A stretch of DNA of 64,000 nt from assembly GCF_027475565.1 (NCBI RefSeq), contig NC_069395.1, forward strand, positions 24,956,501 to 25,020,500, written 5' to 3'. Under the pieces are notes generated by a model, which was given only the letters and a program-made list of their open reading frames with translations, ran no database searches and was not told the DNA's origin. Shown here piece by piece: positions 1-12,400 of this stretch. The stretch's first letter is position 1, and the number at the start of each line of letters is the position of its first letter. A program made the position numbers and the translations under genes. Origin of the DNA: Acinonyx jubatus (Eukaryota; Chordata; Mammalia; Carnivora; Felidae).

Positions 1-950
1 GAGCTGGCTGGCTCCACACCGACTCTACGAAGGCCACGGGCTGGAGGAAACACTCAAGATGCGCGAGGAAACGCGCACAGGCGCACAAGCCTTTAAAGGG
101 CGAGGCGGCGGCGGCGGCGGCGGGGGGGGAGGGGGCTCGCGGCAGGGCGGGGCCGGCTCGGCCCCGAGCGGCGAGCGCCGGGCAACGGAAACCTCGGGTC
201 GCCGGCCGCCGGGCGAGGGGACCCGCGAGCTCCCGGCACACGCCGCCGGCCCGCAGCCGCCGTCACTCCTCGCACTGCGTTTCTCCGGCGCCCCGCCTCC
301 CCGGCACAAAGCGAAGGAAAGGGGCCGGGCCGAGGCTGAGCCCGCCCCCTCCCCTGCCTCCGATTGGCTGCCGCAGTTGTCCATCCTGAACCTATTTTTT
401 GATGGAGGGGGGGTGCCACCCAGTCTGCCCCAGATCACGTTTGCCACTAGCAGCCAACCAGTCGGGCCCAAGTCCGCGGGCAAGAAGCGATTGGGGGCGA
501 GTGAGTTCAGCCCCACGGTCCCCCGTCCGGGTCCCCCCCGCCCGGGCCCGAGGCGGTATATCCTGCCCTCCCCGGCCACCTACCCCTGGGGGAAGCGGAG
601 CGGCGGCCTCGCTGTAACGCAGAGGCGAAATGTAGCGAGCCGGGTGTCGCGGCTGGACGCTCGCCTTGGCCGGGGGTGCGGGGGGGTGGGGGGCGCGCAC
701 GCCTGGGGCCGAGGAGGACTGCCGAGGAGGAGTGATGAGAAGAGGGGGAACCCTGCACCCCCCGAGACCACGGGTCCCTGCTGCCACTCGCCAGGCAACC
801 CCCTTCCTCCCAAGCGAGAGGCAGGTCAGTCCTGTTGGGTCTGGGGCGGTGGGTGGCGGAGGGCGGGAGCCCTGGCGAGCAGCGCATTTGCTGAGTCTGA
901 ATGCGGGAGAGGCGGGGTAGGCCACCCAGTTACTTCTCCCCCGCCCTGGG
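1..950 (+). promoter_or_regulatory. SLC41A1: CpG-island promoter and probable non-coding exon 1 of SLC41A1
   Basis: The first ~950 bases are very GC- and CpG-rich with G/C homopolymer tracts, then composition drops abruptly. Inverted CCAAT boxes (ATTGG) lie at 363-367 and 490-494, and no TATA box is evident, which fits a broad CpG-type promoter. The first coding exon starts at 3157, so exon 1 must be non-coding. Two good splice donors are visible: GTGAGT at 501 and CAG|GTCAGT with the cut after 824. I cannot tell from sequence which is used, nor the exact start site. A 301-codon open frame across the island looks like a composition artefact. Confidence 0.65.
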
Positions 951-2949
951 TTTGGAGATACTAAAACGGGTCTTTTTTTGTCCCCTCCTCAGGGCATCCT
1001 GGTTTACTTTTGCTTCTTTCATCCCAGGGCCTTAGGCCCGTCTGAAGGCTCTTTACTGGAAGGAGTGTGGTGAGGGACTGGCTTCTCTTCCTGAGAGCCC
1101 CCTTTCAGTTTAGGTGGCCTGCCAGGAAGACAGGAGGAGGAGGGAGGGTCAGGTTCTAGCAGGCGCTGCTGGGATAGGAGCAGTGGACTCTCCTGCTCGG
1201 AGGTCTCGTTCTGGATTTCTAGTGAGGGTCAAGAACCACAGGACTGTGTTTAAAGAGGTCTGAAAAGGAAATCTGGATGTGTGACTTGAGTCCATAGAAA
1301 GAGAAAACAATTCCCATGGGTCAGTTACCGGAGTTTGAATCACCCTTTCCCAAACTGGAGTTGACTAATTGTGTTTGGAATACTTAAGTACTTGTTCATC
1401 CTACCTAGGGAAATTCTCTTTAAATTTATTTTTTGCCTGTAAGAACTATTTTGGTGAAATGGGCCAGGGTGGGATCAGGGCCTGGGGGGGTCGTAAACAG
1501 GAAAAGTGGGACCGTTACACCTAGACACATGCATTTGGGAACAAGTGCATTTTGGCTTATGCTGCTGCTTATATTTTGCTTTGCTTTGTTTTACTTTTTT
1601 TTTTTTTTCTTTTTAGTTTTGCTGCTTTTGTCTTTTTGTTTTTTAAGAATTCCACTATATCCAACTCTTAGTAACCCTGGGGAACAGGACGAACCTAGGG
1701 AACTGAAATGTGTGCATAATTACCAATAGTTTTGCGCTCTCCCCCTTCAAACTGAGATAACTCTCTTGTCCTATCTGACAAACCCACAAGGCCAAGAACA
1801 GGAGGAGAGAAGTAGAGACAGAAGCCTGGATCCCAGTCAGCGTCTGAGCTTTTTGTAACACTGCTGACTCTCAAGGGCAGGAGTGGGTAGGCCTCTGGCT
1901 CTTGGCCTTGGTCTGGCAGCCTTGCCCCATTGCCCAGGGAGTCCTCCTAGGTTTGGTTTTTGTTTTTTGGTTTTTTTTCCTCCCTCAGGGGCTATGGCTG
2001 TTTGGGGGCCTGGAGACTTTCATTTAGTGACCAGATTCTCCCTGTTTATTTGCCTTGCACAGCTGTCTCGTGACTGTAAACAATCACTTTTGCAGTACAG
2101 TGCCTCTGCTGTGTGGCCGGGAGCTTGTGACTAAATTTGTGACTGACCCCACTGGGAGACTACACTTAAATAATCCCAGGTTCTTAATAAGCATTCAAGA
2201 AGGGATCTCCCCCAGGACATCCCTGTCCACCCCTGGTTGCCAAGAAGACAATGCCAAGGTCTCCTGAACCACATCTTCCCACTCCCAGGCTGGCCACATC
2301 TCGCTGCTGTTGACCACTGCGGTGACCCCTGGGGGACGGTGGGCTGCCAGTTGGGACAATGGCAGGGTCAGTGCCTGCTGGCCCTCCAGATGCCACAGTG
2401 CGGGAATGGGTAGTTTTAGTGAAAACTCAGTGCCTGCCTTTGTGAGAAAACTGTCCCAGTGGGAGCTCTCCTTTGCCATATCGTAACATCCTCTTTTTCT
2501 GGTCTTCTTCCTTCCCACATCAGGTGTTCCGCACAGATTCTCGCGACTTTAAGGACCAGGGATTCAACGCGGGACAAGGTCTTCCCAGGAAGGAAGGAAA
2601 TCTCTGGAGGAGAGGGGAAGGGCGGCAGACACTGCCCTGGGACCACAGAGCCCTAGGAGCTGTGGGAAGCTGAGGGAGCCGCAGCCGCGGCTGCCTTCTC
2701 AAGGATTTGAACTCAAGCTACTTTTCATGAAAGAAGGGCCACCTAAGAGGCCGCCCCAGACTTGGCTGGGCTCTTCTACTCTGGATGCCCCCTGCCCTGA
2801 GGAACCTGCCGCTCAGAACCAAAGAAGATAAGAGGCCAGATAAGTTGCCCCCGAGCACAGCGGCACAGCGCCGGCCGGCCGGAGTCAGGCACCTGCACCC
2901 CTAGCGGCTGGCCGCGGAGCCTGGTGAGGAGTTTCTTGTTTCCTTCCAG
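825..2949 (+). other. SLC41A1: SLC41A1 intron 1 (tentative) and 5' UTR region
   Basis: No coding exon is seen here. The stretch holds a T-rich run near 1591-1612 and ordinary unique sequence. A second, smaller GC-rich patch lies at about 2640-2930, with the dense CG content of a 5' UTR or secondary promoter. A pyrimidine-rich acceptor (TTTCCTTCCAG) ends at 2949 and would start the exon carrying the initiation codon. A donor-like CTG|GTGAGG at 2923/2924 sits only 26 nt before that acceptor, too close to pair with it. Confidence 0.45.
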
Positions 2950-3156
2950 CTCGCCGCTTCAGTGCTTGATGGGGCTGCCTGTCGGTGGAGCGGTTTTTGC
3001 AGCGCCCGGTGGGAGCAGAAAGCCGCGGGAAGAGGTCCCGCGGCACCCAAGCCTGGGTTCACCCCAAGACTAAGTTCTTTCCCAACTTAGAAAGGGAGAG
3101 AGAAAGCAAACAAAAAGAGAGAGAGAAGTTCTCCCTTCCCCTCCTCCCTTCCCGTC

Positions 3157-3531
3157 ATGTCCTCTAAGCCAGAGCCGAAGGACGCCCACCAGCTGAACGG
3201 GACTGGCCCTACTCCCTCACCTTGCTCTTCTGATGGCCCCGGGCGAGAGCCCTTGGCTGGGACCTCAGAGTTCCTGGGGCCTGATGGGGCTGGGGTGGAG
3301 GTGGTGGTGATTGAGTCCCGGGCCAACGCCAAGGGGGTTCGGGAGGAGGATGCCCTTCTGGAGAACGGGAGCCAGAGCAATGAAAGCGACGACGTCAGCA
3401 CAGACCGTGGCCCCGCACCACCCTCCCCTCTCAAGGAGACCTCCTTTTCCATCGGGCTGCAAGTGCTGTTTCCCTTCCTCCTGGCAGGCTTTGGGACTGT
3501 GGCTGCTGGCATGGTGCTGGACATCGTGCAG
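3157..3531 (+). CDS. SLC41A1: SLC41A1 coding exon 1 (residues 1-125)
   Basis: Begins MSSKPEPKD and ends ...DIVQ at a codon boundary before donor GTAGGA. It encodes the hydrophilic N-terminal tail and the first membrane segment (about residues 97-123). The exon probably extends upstream to 2950 as 5' UTR. Confidence 0.95.
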
Positions 3532-6500
3532 GTAGGACCTGGGTAGGGCAGCTCTTGACCATGAACCCAGGGCCACCTTTTCCTCCTGGGAAACTGACTC
3601 TTGGAGTTTTCTCTCCACCTCCCTGTCAGAAGCAGCTGCTGCTTCCTAGAATACTGTTTCCCTTTGGATCACGTCCTCAGTTTCTTCTTGGTCTAGTTAC
3701 TTTCTACAGAAGCCTCGAGGAAGCCCAGTAGCCCTGAGGAGGTGTTCAGGGCAGCATTGCTTAACAGAAGCAGAATTTGTTCCAGAGCTCAGGCTTGGAC
3801 GAGGGGAGATGGAACAAGGTTGTTGCCTACCATGCCTCCTGGGCATTCCTCCTGAGCCCAGCTCAGTAGGAGACACTTAGATGGGACTCCTCTTTGTGCT
3901 GTCTTTTTCCTTCACTTGGGGTTTCAAGGATACCCACAGTAGAAAGCTCAGTTTCAAGTCTCCCCTCCTTCCCCCTGCTGGGCAGGAATTTGTTCAGCTG
4001 CCAAGAGGGTCTCAAATTAAGTGGGAAGGTTCTTAAAGGCATTTTGTGTTGCTTATCTGCCTGTAACCTTGGTACGATCTCCTTGGAGAACAGGGGTAAG
4101 CACATGCGATCTGATGCATGATTTGGGGGGGAAGGTGAGGGGGCTGGGGGTAAGAGCTAGAAGTGCCAATTCTGTGATGTAAATGGGGACAAAAGGTAAC
4201 CAGGCCTGGGCAGAACCATCTCTCCTCTTTGCTTCTTACCTGCCGTTCATGAATCTGCCCTGAGCAAAAAAGGTTTCTTGTGAGGCTACTGGGTAGAGGT
4301 GAGAATAACAACTGGCAGGCCCTGGAACCTGAGAGCCAGGGGTATGCTGTGTAGCAGGTTAGGACTCACCCAGAACCTTCAGGTCCAAGAGAGAATTCAA
4401 GTCTTGTTTCCAGGTAAAAGTTTTGGAAGTGTAGTAAGGCACACAGAGTTCCCCTGCCTCAAGGTGCTGGGTTTATCAAAGTTAATCATTAGCAGGTATC
4501 AAATTCCTGCTGAGTGCTGAGCTCTGTCCTAGGTACTTAGAGAAATACAAAGACCAGGGAAAAATCTGGCCTTTGTCCTTGGGATCCACACGTTCCCCCC
4601 ACCCCACCACCACCACCACCAGTTTGTCCCTAACCGTAAAATCCCCCATATCCATGAGGACATGGAGCTCAACATCCCCTCCCTGGGCCAGGCCAGCCCT
4701 ACACACAATGCATGTGGTGATGCAGAGAGTCCTGCTGGTGGACGGGTGTCACTTTGCCAGTGTCCCAGGGAACTGAGGGTGGTGGTTTCTAAGTGGCTCT
4801 GTCGACAGCGTCCCCCTGGACCACTTTGACTTGAGCCCTTACGAGAAGAACCCTGCACTTCCTGTTGCTGATGAGGATGGTGTTAATGTCATGCCAGAGT
4901 GCCTCGGCCTGTCCTGTCATCTGGACAGGACCTTCCCTCTGCCCTGATTTGTCATCCTCAGGGTTGTTCCTCATGGAGGTTGGGAAGCCAGTCTGGAGCT
5001 GGGAAGGCAGGCTTCGGATTCCTCCCCCAGTGGCTGCTTCTCCTCCTGGGGCAGGGAGTGGGGGCAGGAGCCGGAGGAGAAATGAGCCTGGGGTAGCAAT
5101 GTCCGCACCTCTTCCGTCCCTTTCCTGTGGCCTTGGTTCTCATTCTTAAGAGTTTTTGGGTTCTGGTTTGGTGCTTACAAAGGGGTATACAACCAGGGTC
5201 CAGTTGTTTTATTTTATGCATAATGACAGTAATGGTAATGGCCTTCTGTAGGCCCGTGAGGTAGGCACCATGATCATCTCCATTTTGTAGATAGGGAACC
5301 TATGGCTGAGAGGAATTAGGGAACTTGTCCCTGGTCATCCTGACTCAGAGCCTCCTGGGCCGTTAAGCCCTGCAGCCTTCACCATGCCCTTGATTTGCCA
5401 GTTGGTTAAAGACTCAGGGAGGAATCTGCTCTCCACGTCTTCCCTCAAAGGACAGAGTGGATCAGAATCCTGAACAACTGGAGTTATAAAGTGAACAAGA
5501 ACAAAGGTTCTTAGCGGTCCCCCACCCCCACCCCATTCCCACACACTCAGAACTCTAGAGATGGAAAAGGCTTCTCACATCTTGCCCCACCCCCACCCCA
5601 CACCCATGAGCCTGAGACAGCGGTAGGGACTTTTGGAGCCTGCCCAGCGTACCCACAGAGGGCCAGCAATTGCCCTCAGTGTGGCACTTAGGCTCTCACC
5701 CCAGAGCTAGGATCCATTTGGTATAGATGACAATGGCTGGTTTGTCCTTGTCCCCCTCCCCCAGCCTTCCTGTCACAGCTGGGTTGGAGCAGGCCTTGCA
5801 GATGGCTACAGTGATATCAGGGCAGGAGGAGGGTGCAGAAAGACCAGGACATGGGACCACAGGGAGTTTCTTATTCCACATCCAGGAGAGCAAAGGGCAG
5901 GGGGCAGGGGGAGAGGGGTGACTGACAATCTCAGATTCAGGAAAAGCAGGACGATTTCTAGGGATTCACACTTGTATTCCCTCTTCACAAGCTAAGATGG
6001 CCTTCAGTGGGACAGAATTTGGGAGTGCCTAAAAGACTGGGGCCATCTGGAGGGGTTGGCTATAGAGTGTCCCCAGCATCTCAGAGCAAATGAACCAAAG
6101 TCCGGTGCTGATGGCTCCTTGGTCCAGGGCCTCCCATCTTTCCACACGACTGCAGAAGACTTAGTCTCTTCCTAGGAGGCTCCTTTCTGTTGCCTCTTAT
6201 CTGCCCTCCCCTCCAATGTGCACAGCCAGCCTCTGCAGTGAGATAAGGGACTGGTATACTGTCCAAAAGTCAAAAAAAAGAAAAATGGACTGCCATCTGC
6301 TCCAGCGTCCAGACCGAGGCTGAAAGTTCCTGTGACATTTAGGAAGGAAAGCAGGGTTGGGCCCATTGTGGGAGTGGAGGCGGTTGGTTGAATGTGGTTG
6401 GATAGGGATCTGCCGAAGGTGCTCTGTGCCCCACCCCCCAGTCTGCTCCTAGGCCTTTGCAGGGCATCTCACTCCCCTTTTCCGTCAGCCTTTTGAGGGA

Positions 6501-9455
6501 TGGGGGTGGCAGGAGGTGGTGTGTACCAACCTTTCCTGGAATTCCCAGCTGTGTTAAGACAGGTGAGACCCCTAGGTCCTTATTTTAGCTCCCTACTCAC
6601 GTACTGAGAATCCCAAGGAAAGGCGACAACCTCCTCCCCCAAACACCTCCTCCTCCAGCTGCTCATGTGGAAGAGTCCACGGAGATGAAGGCGGATGGCG
6701 AATGTGGGCTTGGGGAAGTGGAGGGAAAGAAGTGTTCCTGCCAGCCTGGCCTGCTCCCAGGGCCGCTGGCGCTCGCAGGCAGGATGCTCGGATCCCATCT
6801 CCGTTGACCACTCTCTTTCTCGCCCTTTGTACAGCCCCGGATACCCAGGCTGGCCTGGGGCTCGCCTGCTTGGGCACCTGGGATGCCTGCAGAGGGGGAA
6901 AGCCTCAGGCAGGTGACTCTGACTTAGTCCTCAACTCCAGCCCAGCTTCTGGGGTCCTCCCACAGCCTGGTCAGAGCTTATCTCTAGGGATTTTAGTCTT
7001 CTTTTTTTTTTTTTAATGTTTATTTATCTTTAAGAGAGAGAGGGAGACTCAGAGTCTGAAACAGGTTCCAGGCTCTGAGCTATCAGCACAGAGCCCCACA
7101 CGGGGCTTGAACTCATGAATCGCGAGATCATGACGTGAGCCAAAGTCGGACGCCTAACTGACTGAGCCACCCAGGCACCCCAGGATTTTGGTCTTCTTAA
7201 TGTCTTGATTCCACCTGTTCCTGGCTGTGACTCTCCGCCCTGCCGCTACCCTCCTGGAGGGGGAGAGAGCACAGGGCAGAATGCTCGAAAGCGGACGGAA
7301 GTCAGTATATGAAGCCAGAGGAGGTAAGGGACGGGAGAGGCAAGTTGGAAGGAGGGGGAAGAGGTCCTGGCAGGACCACTGAGGTATGAAATTTAGGGTG
7401 ATTGCTTTGGATCAGGATTATTTTGGAGTGTGGGGGGAGCAGTCTCATTTCTCACCCCCGGATATCAGGAACCAGTGAGCCCCCAGCCCCAGCCAAGGAC
7501 AGAGAAAGGGAAGAGGAGCTACATTCTGAAAAGCAGTGAGATCTGTAGATGCCCTCCCCTACCGAGTGGGGCCGTGCTTCCTGGACCATGCCCTTTTCTG
7601 TCCCCAGCAGAGCAGGAAGGCGTGGGTGAAGGCTTGGCTGACAGGTTTGATTGACTTCAGGGGCAGGCACTCCTCACCAGGATGAACAGGATGGGCCTGA
7701 ATTAGGCCAACGGAAGGAAGAGAGACACTCACTGTCTGCCCCTGCCACATTCTAGCCACTCAACCTGAGGGCCGCCCTGCCAACCAGGCTGGTTCCACAT
7801 CACCCGCCTCTCTTCCCAGAGACACAGAGTGTGTGTGCATGTGTGTGTGTCTCAGAGGCTCCCTCCTGCCCCCGCCTGAGCTGCCTCTTTGAGCAGGCTC
7901 GGTGGGTGAAGCAAGTATGTGTGTGGGAATTGGCTACTCTGACCCAAGTGCCAGTTCAGGGCTTTGCTGGGCCGAGGGTCAGGCAGTGCGAGATTCCAGG
8001 CCGAATTGTGTGTGGGCTGGGAAAACTTTTGCACAGGGGCTGTTATAGTGACTGCGTGTTCCCCTTGCCTCTCCGTCTCTCATCTTGCCACTACTGTAAC
8101 CCCCCCGTACCTTCTAGGTCCTTCTAACGTGTGTGCTGGGAGGTGGAGGGCTTTGGGAGTGCTTATCATGGCAGCCAGAGGGGCTTAGCTCGGCTTCCTA
8201 CATTTTTTTCTTAAATAATCGCAAAGACAAACAATACGCCTCACAAACAGCGTAGCCGACATTATACGCAGACACTTAAATATTTCTTTCCAGGTCTTTC
8301 ACTCGGCCCGCACGTGCACGTTACCCACGCCCACCAGGAGAGCCAGGCTCTGCACGGAGCAGGCGAGCAGGCGGCGTGGTAGCTGGGAGGGGCGGATGGT
8401 TTGCAGTGAGGAGGGGATACGAGGCTATGCTCTGAGAGAAGCTTCCGAAGTCCCCAGTCAGCCACCCTCGTGGGGGGAGGGGAAGTCTTCCCCTCCCTGG
8501 AGCTGTTTGTCCAGTTTAGGGAGAGAGGATGAGGTGAAGCAGAGCAGGCCGGGTCCTCAGGGAGCTGGAACCCCAGTGGTGTGCCCTAGCTGTGTCCCAG
8601 AGTAACGGTCCCCAAGTTCCTCCGGGGTGGCCGGGGCTCGCTGGGGCTGCCTTCTCGCTGGGGACCCCGGGAGTGAGACGGGGTTCACGGTCCTCCAGTG
8701 TCTGCAAGGGGCTGGCTCTCTCCTCCTGGGGGCACCTCAAAGCTCAGCCAGTGGCGCTGGGGGAGAGGGGGCAGGCAGGGGGCGGGGGCTGCTCTCCCAT
8801 CCTTAGTCTTGGGGAGGGGCTCCCCTAAAGAGAGTCCTAGGCCCTCCACCTGTGAGGGGCCAGACCAGGAGCTCGGGTGAGCATACACCCCAGCGACATG
8901 CGCACACACCCGCGAAAAGAACTCTGACAAGAAGAGAGAAATCCTTACCTTCTAGGCCCTCCCGGTAGGTATCCAGCCTGCTCAAGTCTCTGGCCCTGGC
9001 CCAGCCCCCTCCGATAATCCTTGCTCATCTTTTATGATTATTATTGTTATTATTTATTATTGTGGTAAAAAACACACAACAAAGTTCATCATCTCAACCA
9101 TTTTTAAATGGATAATTTAGGAGTGTTAAGTATATTCACATGGTTGTGAAACAGATCTCTAGAACTTTTTCATCTCGAGAAACTGAACGTCTATAACCAT
9201 TAAACACTAAATCCCCTTCCAGCCCCTGACAACCAAGCATTCTACTTTTTATTTCTATGAATTTGACTACTTTGGGTGCCTTATAGAAGTGGAATTGTAG
9301 AGTATTTGTCTTTTTGTGACTCGGGCTTATTTCACTTTTGTATGATGTCCTTACGGTTCATCCATGTTATATAGCATGTGTCAGAATGCTCTTCCTTTTT
9401 TTTTTTTTTTTTTAGTGTATTCATTTAGTTAGTTTTTAAAGTCTGCTCATTTATT

Positions 9456-9495
<40 letters not shown>

Positions 9496-12400
9496 AAGCG
9501 GAGGAGGGGCAGAGAGAGGGGCAGAGAGAGAATCCCAAGCAGGCTCCGTGCTGTCAGTGCAGAGCCCAATGGGGGGCTCGAACTCACGAACCATGAGATC
9601 ATGCCATGCGCTAAAATCAACAGCTGGATGTGTAACCGACTCAGCCACCCAGGAGCCCCAGAATGTCCTCTTTTTAAGGGTGAACACTGGTCCCCTGTCT
9701 GTATATACCACCTCATGTGTCTGTCCATCAGTGGGCACCAGGGCTGCTTGTACCTCTTGGCCATTGTGAATAATGGTGCTGTGAACATGGGTGAGCAAAT
9801 ATCTCTTCAAGACTCTGCTTTCACTTCTTTCGGATATACACCCAGCAGGGAGATTGCGGGATTATAGGGTAGTTTTATTCTCTACATTTTTTTAAGTTTT
9901 TTTGTTTGTTTTTTGGGGTTTTTTTTGAGAGAGAGAGAGCACAAGTGGGAGAAGGACAGAGAGAGAGACACAGAATCCGAGGCAGGCTGCAGGGTCTGAG
10001 CTGTCAGCACGGAGCCGGACATGGGGCTCGAACCCATGAACCGTGAGATCACGACCTGAGCCGAAGTCGGACGCGTAACCGACCGAGCCACTCGGGTGCC
10101 CCTAGGGTGGTTCTATTTTTAATTTGGGGGGGGACCCTGCATACTATTTTCCACAGTGGTTACGGTATTTTACACCCCAACCAACAGCGCACGAGGGCTC
10201 CAGTCTCTCCACTTCCTTGCCAGCCAACACTTGTTTTTTTCTGGCGATTTTGCATAGTAGCCAATCTAATGGGTGTAGGTGATACATCTCCCTGGGGGTT
10301 TGATTTATAGCTGTCCTCGTTCTTAACTGTGGAGTGTCAATGCTGGAATTGCCTTTAGAGACCATCTGAGTTGGCCCCTGAATTGTACAGTTTACAGTCA
10401 GGAGCTTGAGGCCCTTGTAATGTGTCTGAGGCCCCTGTACAGGTTGTCCTGGTCCGTGTGGGAGGCCGCTAGGGGGGAGAGCATAAGGCCCACCCCTGTG
10501 GTCTCTGTAGGAGACCCAAGGCTCTCAGTCCAGTGCCCTCGCACACACAGCACTCTGCTTCCTGCCCACAACTCCCTCATCAGCCTGCATACGCTTGCCT
10601 GGCCGCCCACCCCCTCCTCCCTCTCCAAAGGTGGTGACCCATTCCTAAACAAATAAGGGAACAAATACTGGAGCCCACGCGGCAGCCAGCACCAGGGAGG
10701 GAGACGAATCCCAGCCTTTTTGCACATCTTCAGTCTCACTTGCAATTAAAGTAGCTTTCAAATAGCCAATCCTGGCTCTTTCTCTTTCGCCTCTTGGCAC
10801 GAACAAGCATTGCGCCCCATGAACCTCTCTTTCCTCATTCACAAATTGGGGACAAAAATAGCCCCCACCGAAATGGACTGTTGATAGGAAGAGATGAGAA
10901 AACATATGTAGAGCACTTAGCCTGGCATACCGTCGGCACTTAACAGATGTTGGCTGAAGAAACTGGGTGGAGAGCCAGGCCTGATAGTCCCCAGACTAGA
11001 ACCTCTGTCTCCTGACTCCTAGTCCAGTGCTCTTCCTACAGGGCCACACCTGCCTTGCCTAGCTGAGAGACTGGGGAAGGGATGTGAGGTGCGGGAATGC
11101 AGAGGAGGCATAAAAAGCCTCCTGCAAACCAGCACACAGAGATTTGGGGGCCCCGGTCTTGATTCAGAGCCTCTTAAGGAGACTTGCTGTGGCTGAGGCC
11201 CAAAGCCCTTGGACACAGAAACCAAACAAACTCTAATCTCAGCCCCAGCCCTGTGGAGCCTGGCTCTCGACAGCTGAGACAACACCACCCAAGGCTGCAG
11301 CCACAGAGAAACTGGGCTGAAGGCGAAGAGGTTGGGGACTGCTATTTGAGGGGGGCCTGGGAAGGAGTTCTGGGGTGTAAACCAGCCTGGGGTGACAGCT
11401 GTGTGGGTCCTCACCTCCTCTCCCCCCGGCTCCAGAGAGCAGGCAGAGGAAGTGGAACCAGGCCGGAGTTCCTGACTGGAAGTGACCCTCCACGTCTCCC
11501 CATTTCTGGGTGCCAGGAAGCGGGGGCCGTGTTGTTTGCAGCACCATGCTCTTGGTTTGGTTCCAGGGTTCTTGGAGAAAAGGCGCTTGGTGTGCTCATG
11601 CCCTGCTGATTCCATTTCCTCCTCGAGCCCCTGATCCCAGACTATCTGCTCGACCTGATGCCAACCGTTTGGGGCACTGAGATTCCTGGGTTCTGTTTTC
11701 ACCTTGTAGCACTGGGAAGTCTTCCAGAAGGTGACAGAGGTCTTCATCCTGGTGCCTGCGCTGCTGGGGCTTAAGGGGAACCTGGAAATGACCCTGGCAT
11801 CGAGGCTGTCCACTGCAGTGAGTGTCCTGGCTGGGAGGCATGGGACACACAGAGGACTCCGGGCAGCACAGAGCCAGACTGAGAGATGACTACAGGCCTT
11901 TCTCGAGTGCCCAGGCCTGGAGTGCGGGGCTGGGGCGGGAAGGGGTAGGGAGATCCCAGCCTGGGCGTCCTGCTTCTGGGCAGGGGCTCCCCGCCCAGAG
12001 TGGTTCCCAGGCTTGGTTTCTGGATGTCCCAGCTGTCCCTGGACTCTTGCCCCACCCCCTGCTTTGCAACCCGCCTCGTGACTGTTTGTGCAGCTTTGAC
12101 AGGCAAGCGTCATGCTGGTCCCTCGACCTGCACAGATGGGGGCCTCCTCTGATCTCCAGCCCTACTCCACAGCTGGGCAGGAGCAGAGCCAGGCCTTCCC
12201 AGCCCCCCTCGCGTCCCATCCCCTTTCCCCCATTGCCGCTTACTCTTCATCAAGTGAATAGACAGGGAGGGGGCTGCTTATCACTCCCCCTCCCCACAGC
12301 CCCGGAGATCAGCCGTGATGGTTCAGAGAAGGAACCAGATTCAGGGCCACAGGGTGGGAGGTGGGAAGCAATAAAACTCAGGAGGCTGGGCAGCCAGCTG

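Larger units (their letters stand above)
9022..10312 (-). repeat. L1 3' end, antisense, split by two SINEs
   Basis: The plus strand carries the complement of an old mammalian L1 3' region. Minus-strand translation gives a broken ORF2 C-terminus (for example KRYKQPWCPLMDRHMRW, cf. the usual KQPKCP.STDEW). The L1 is interrupted by SINEs at about 9398-9659 and 9882-10102, each with its own target duplication, so both are younger. No intact reading frame remains. Confidence 0.88.
3532..11709 (+). other. SLC41A1: SLC41A1 intron after coding exon 1 (8.2 kb)
   Basis: Donor GTAGGA at 3532 and acceptor TTGTAG at 11709. It contains an antisense MIR (~5221-5340), a feliform SINE at 7004-7182, an antisense L1 3' end (~9022-10312) with two nested SINEs, and a MIR fragment at ~10800-10965. 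The rest is unique-looking, moderately GC-rich sequence with a CA/GT-rich patch near 7826-7850. No additional exon was recognised. Confidence 0.85.

Noticed and set aside
59..964. 301-codon open frame across the first CpG island (+)
   Set aside because: Poly-Gly/Arg/Pro low-complexity translation caused by GC richness; no domain, and the region is the SLC41A1 promoter.
9460..9494. Repetitive AG/CT tracts as CRISPR-like arrays
   Set aside because: They are dinucleotide microsatellites from SINE tails (also at 28531-28568 and 29388-29413); there are no spacers, and the genome is mammalian.
11019..12113. 364-codon open frame on the minus strand, the longest in the window
   Set aside because: It is antisense to an SLC41A1 exon and its flanking introns, has no recognisable domain and no promoter or splice context.
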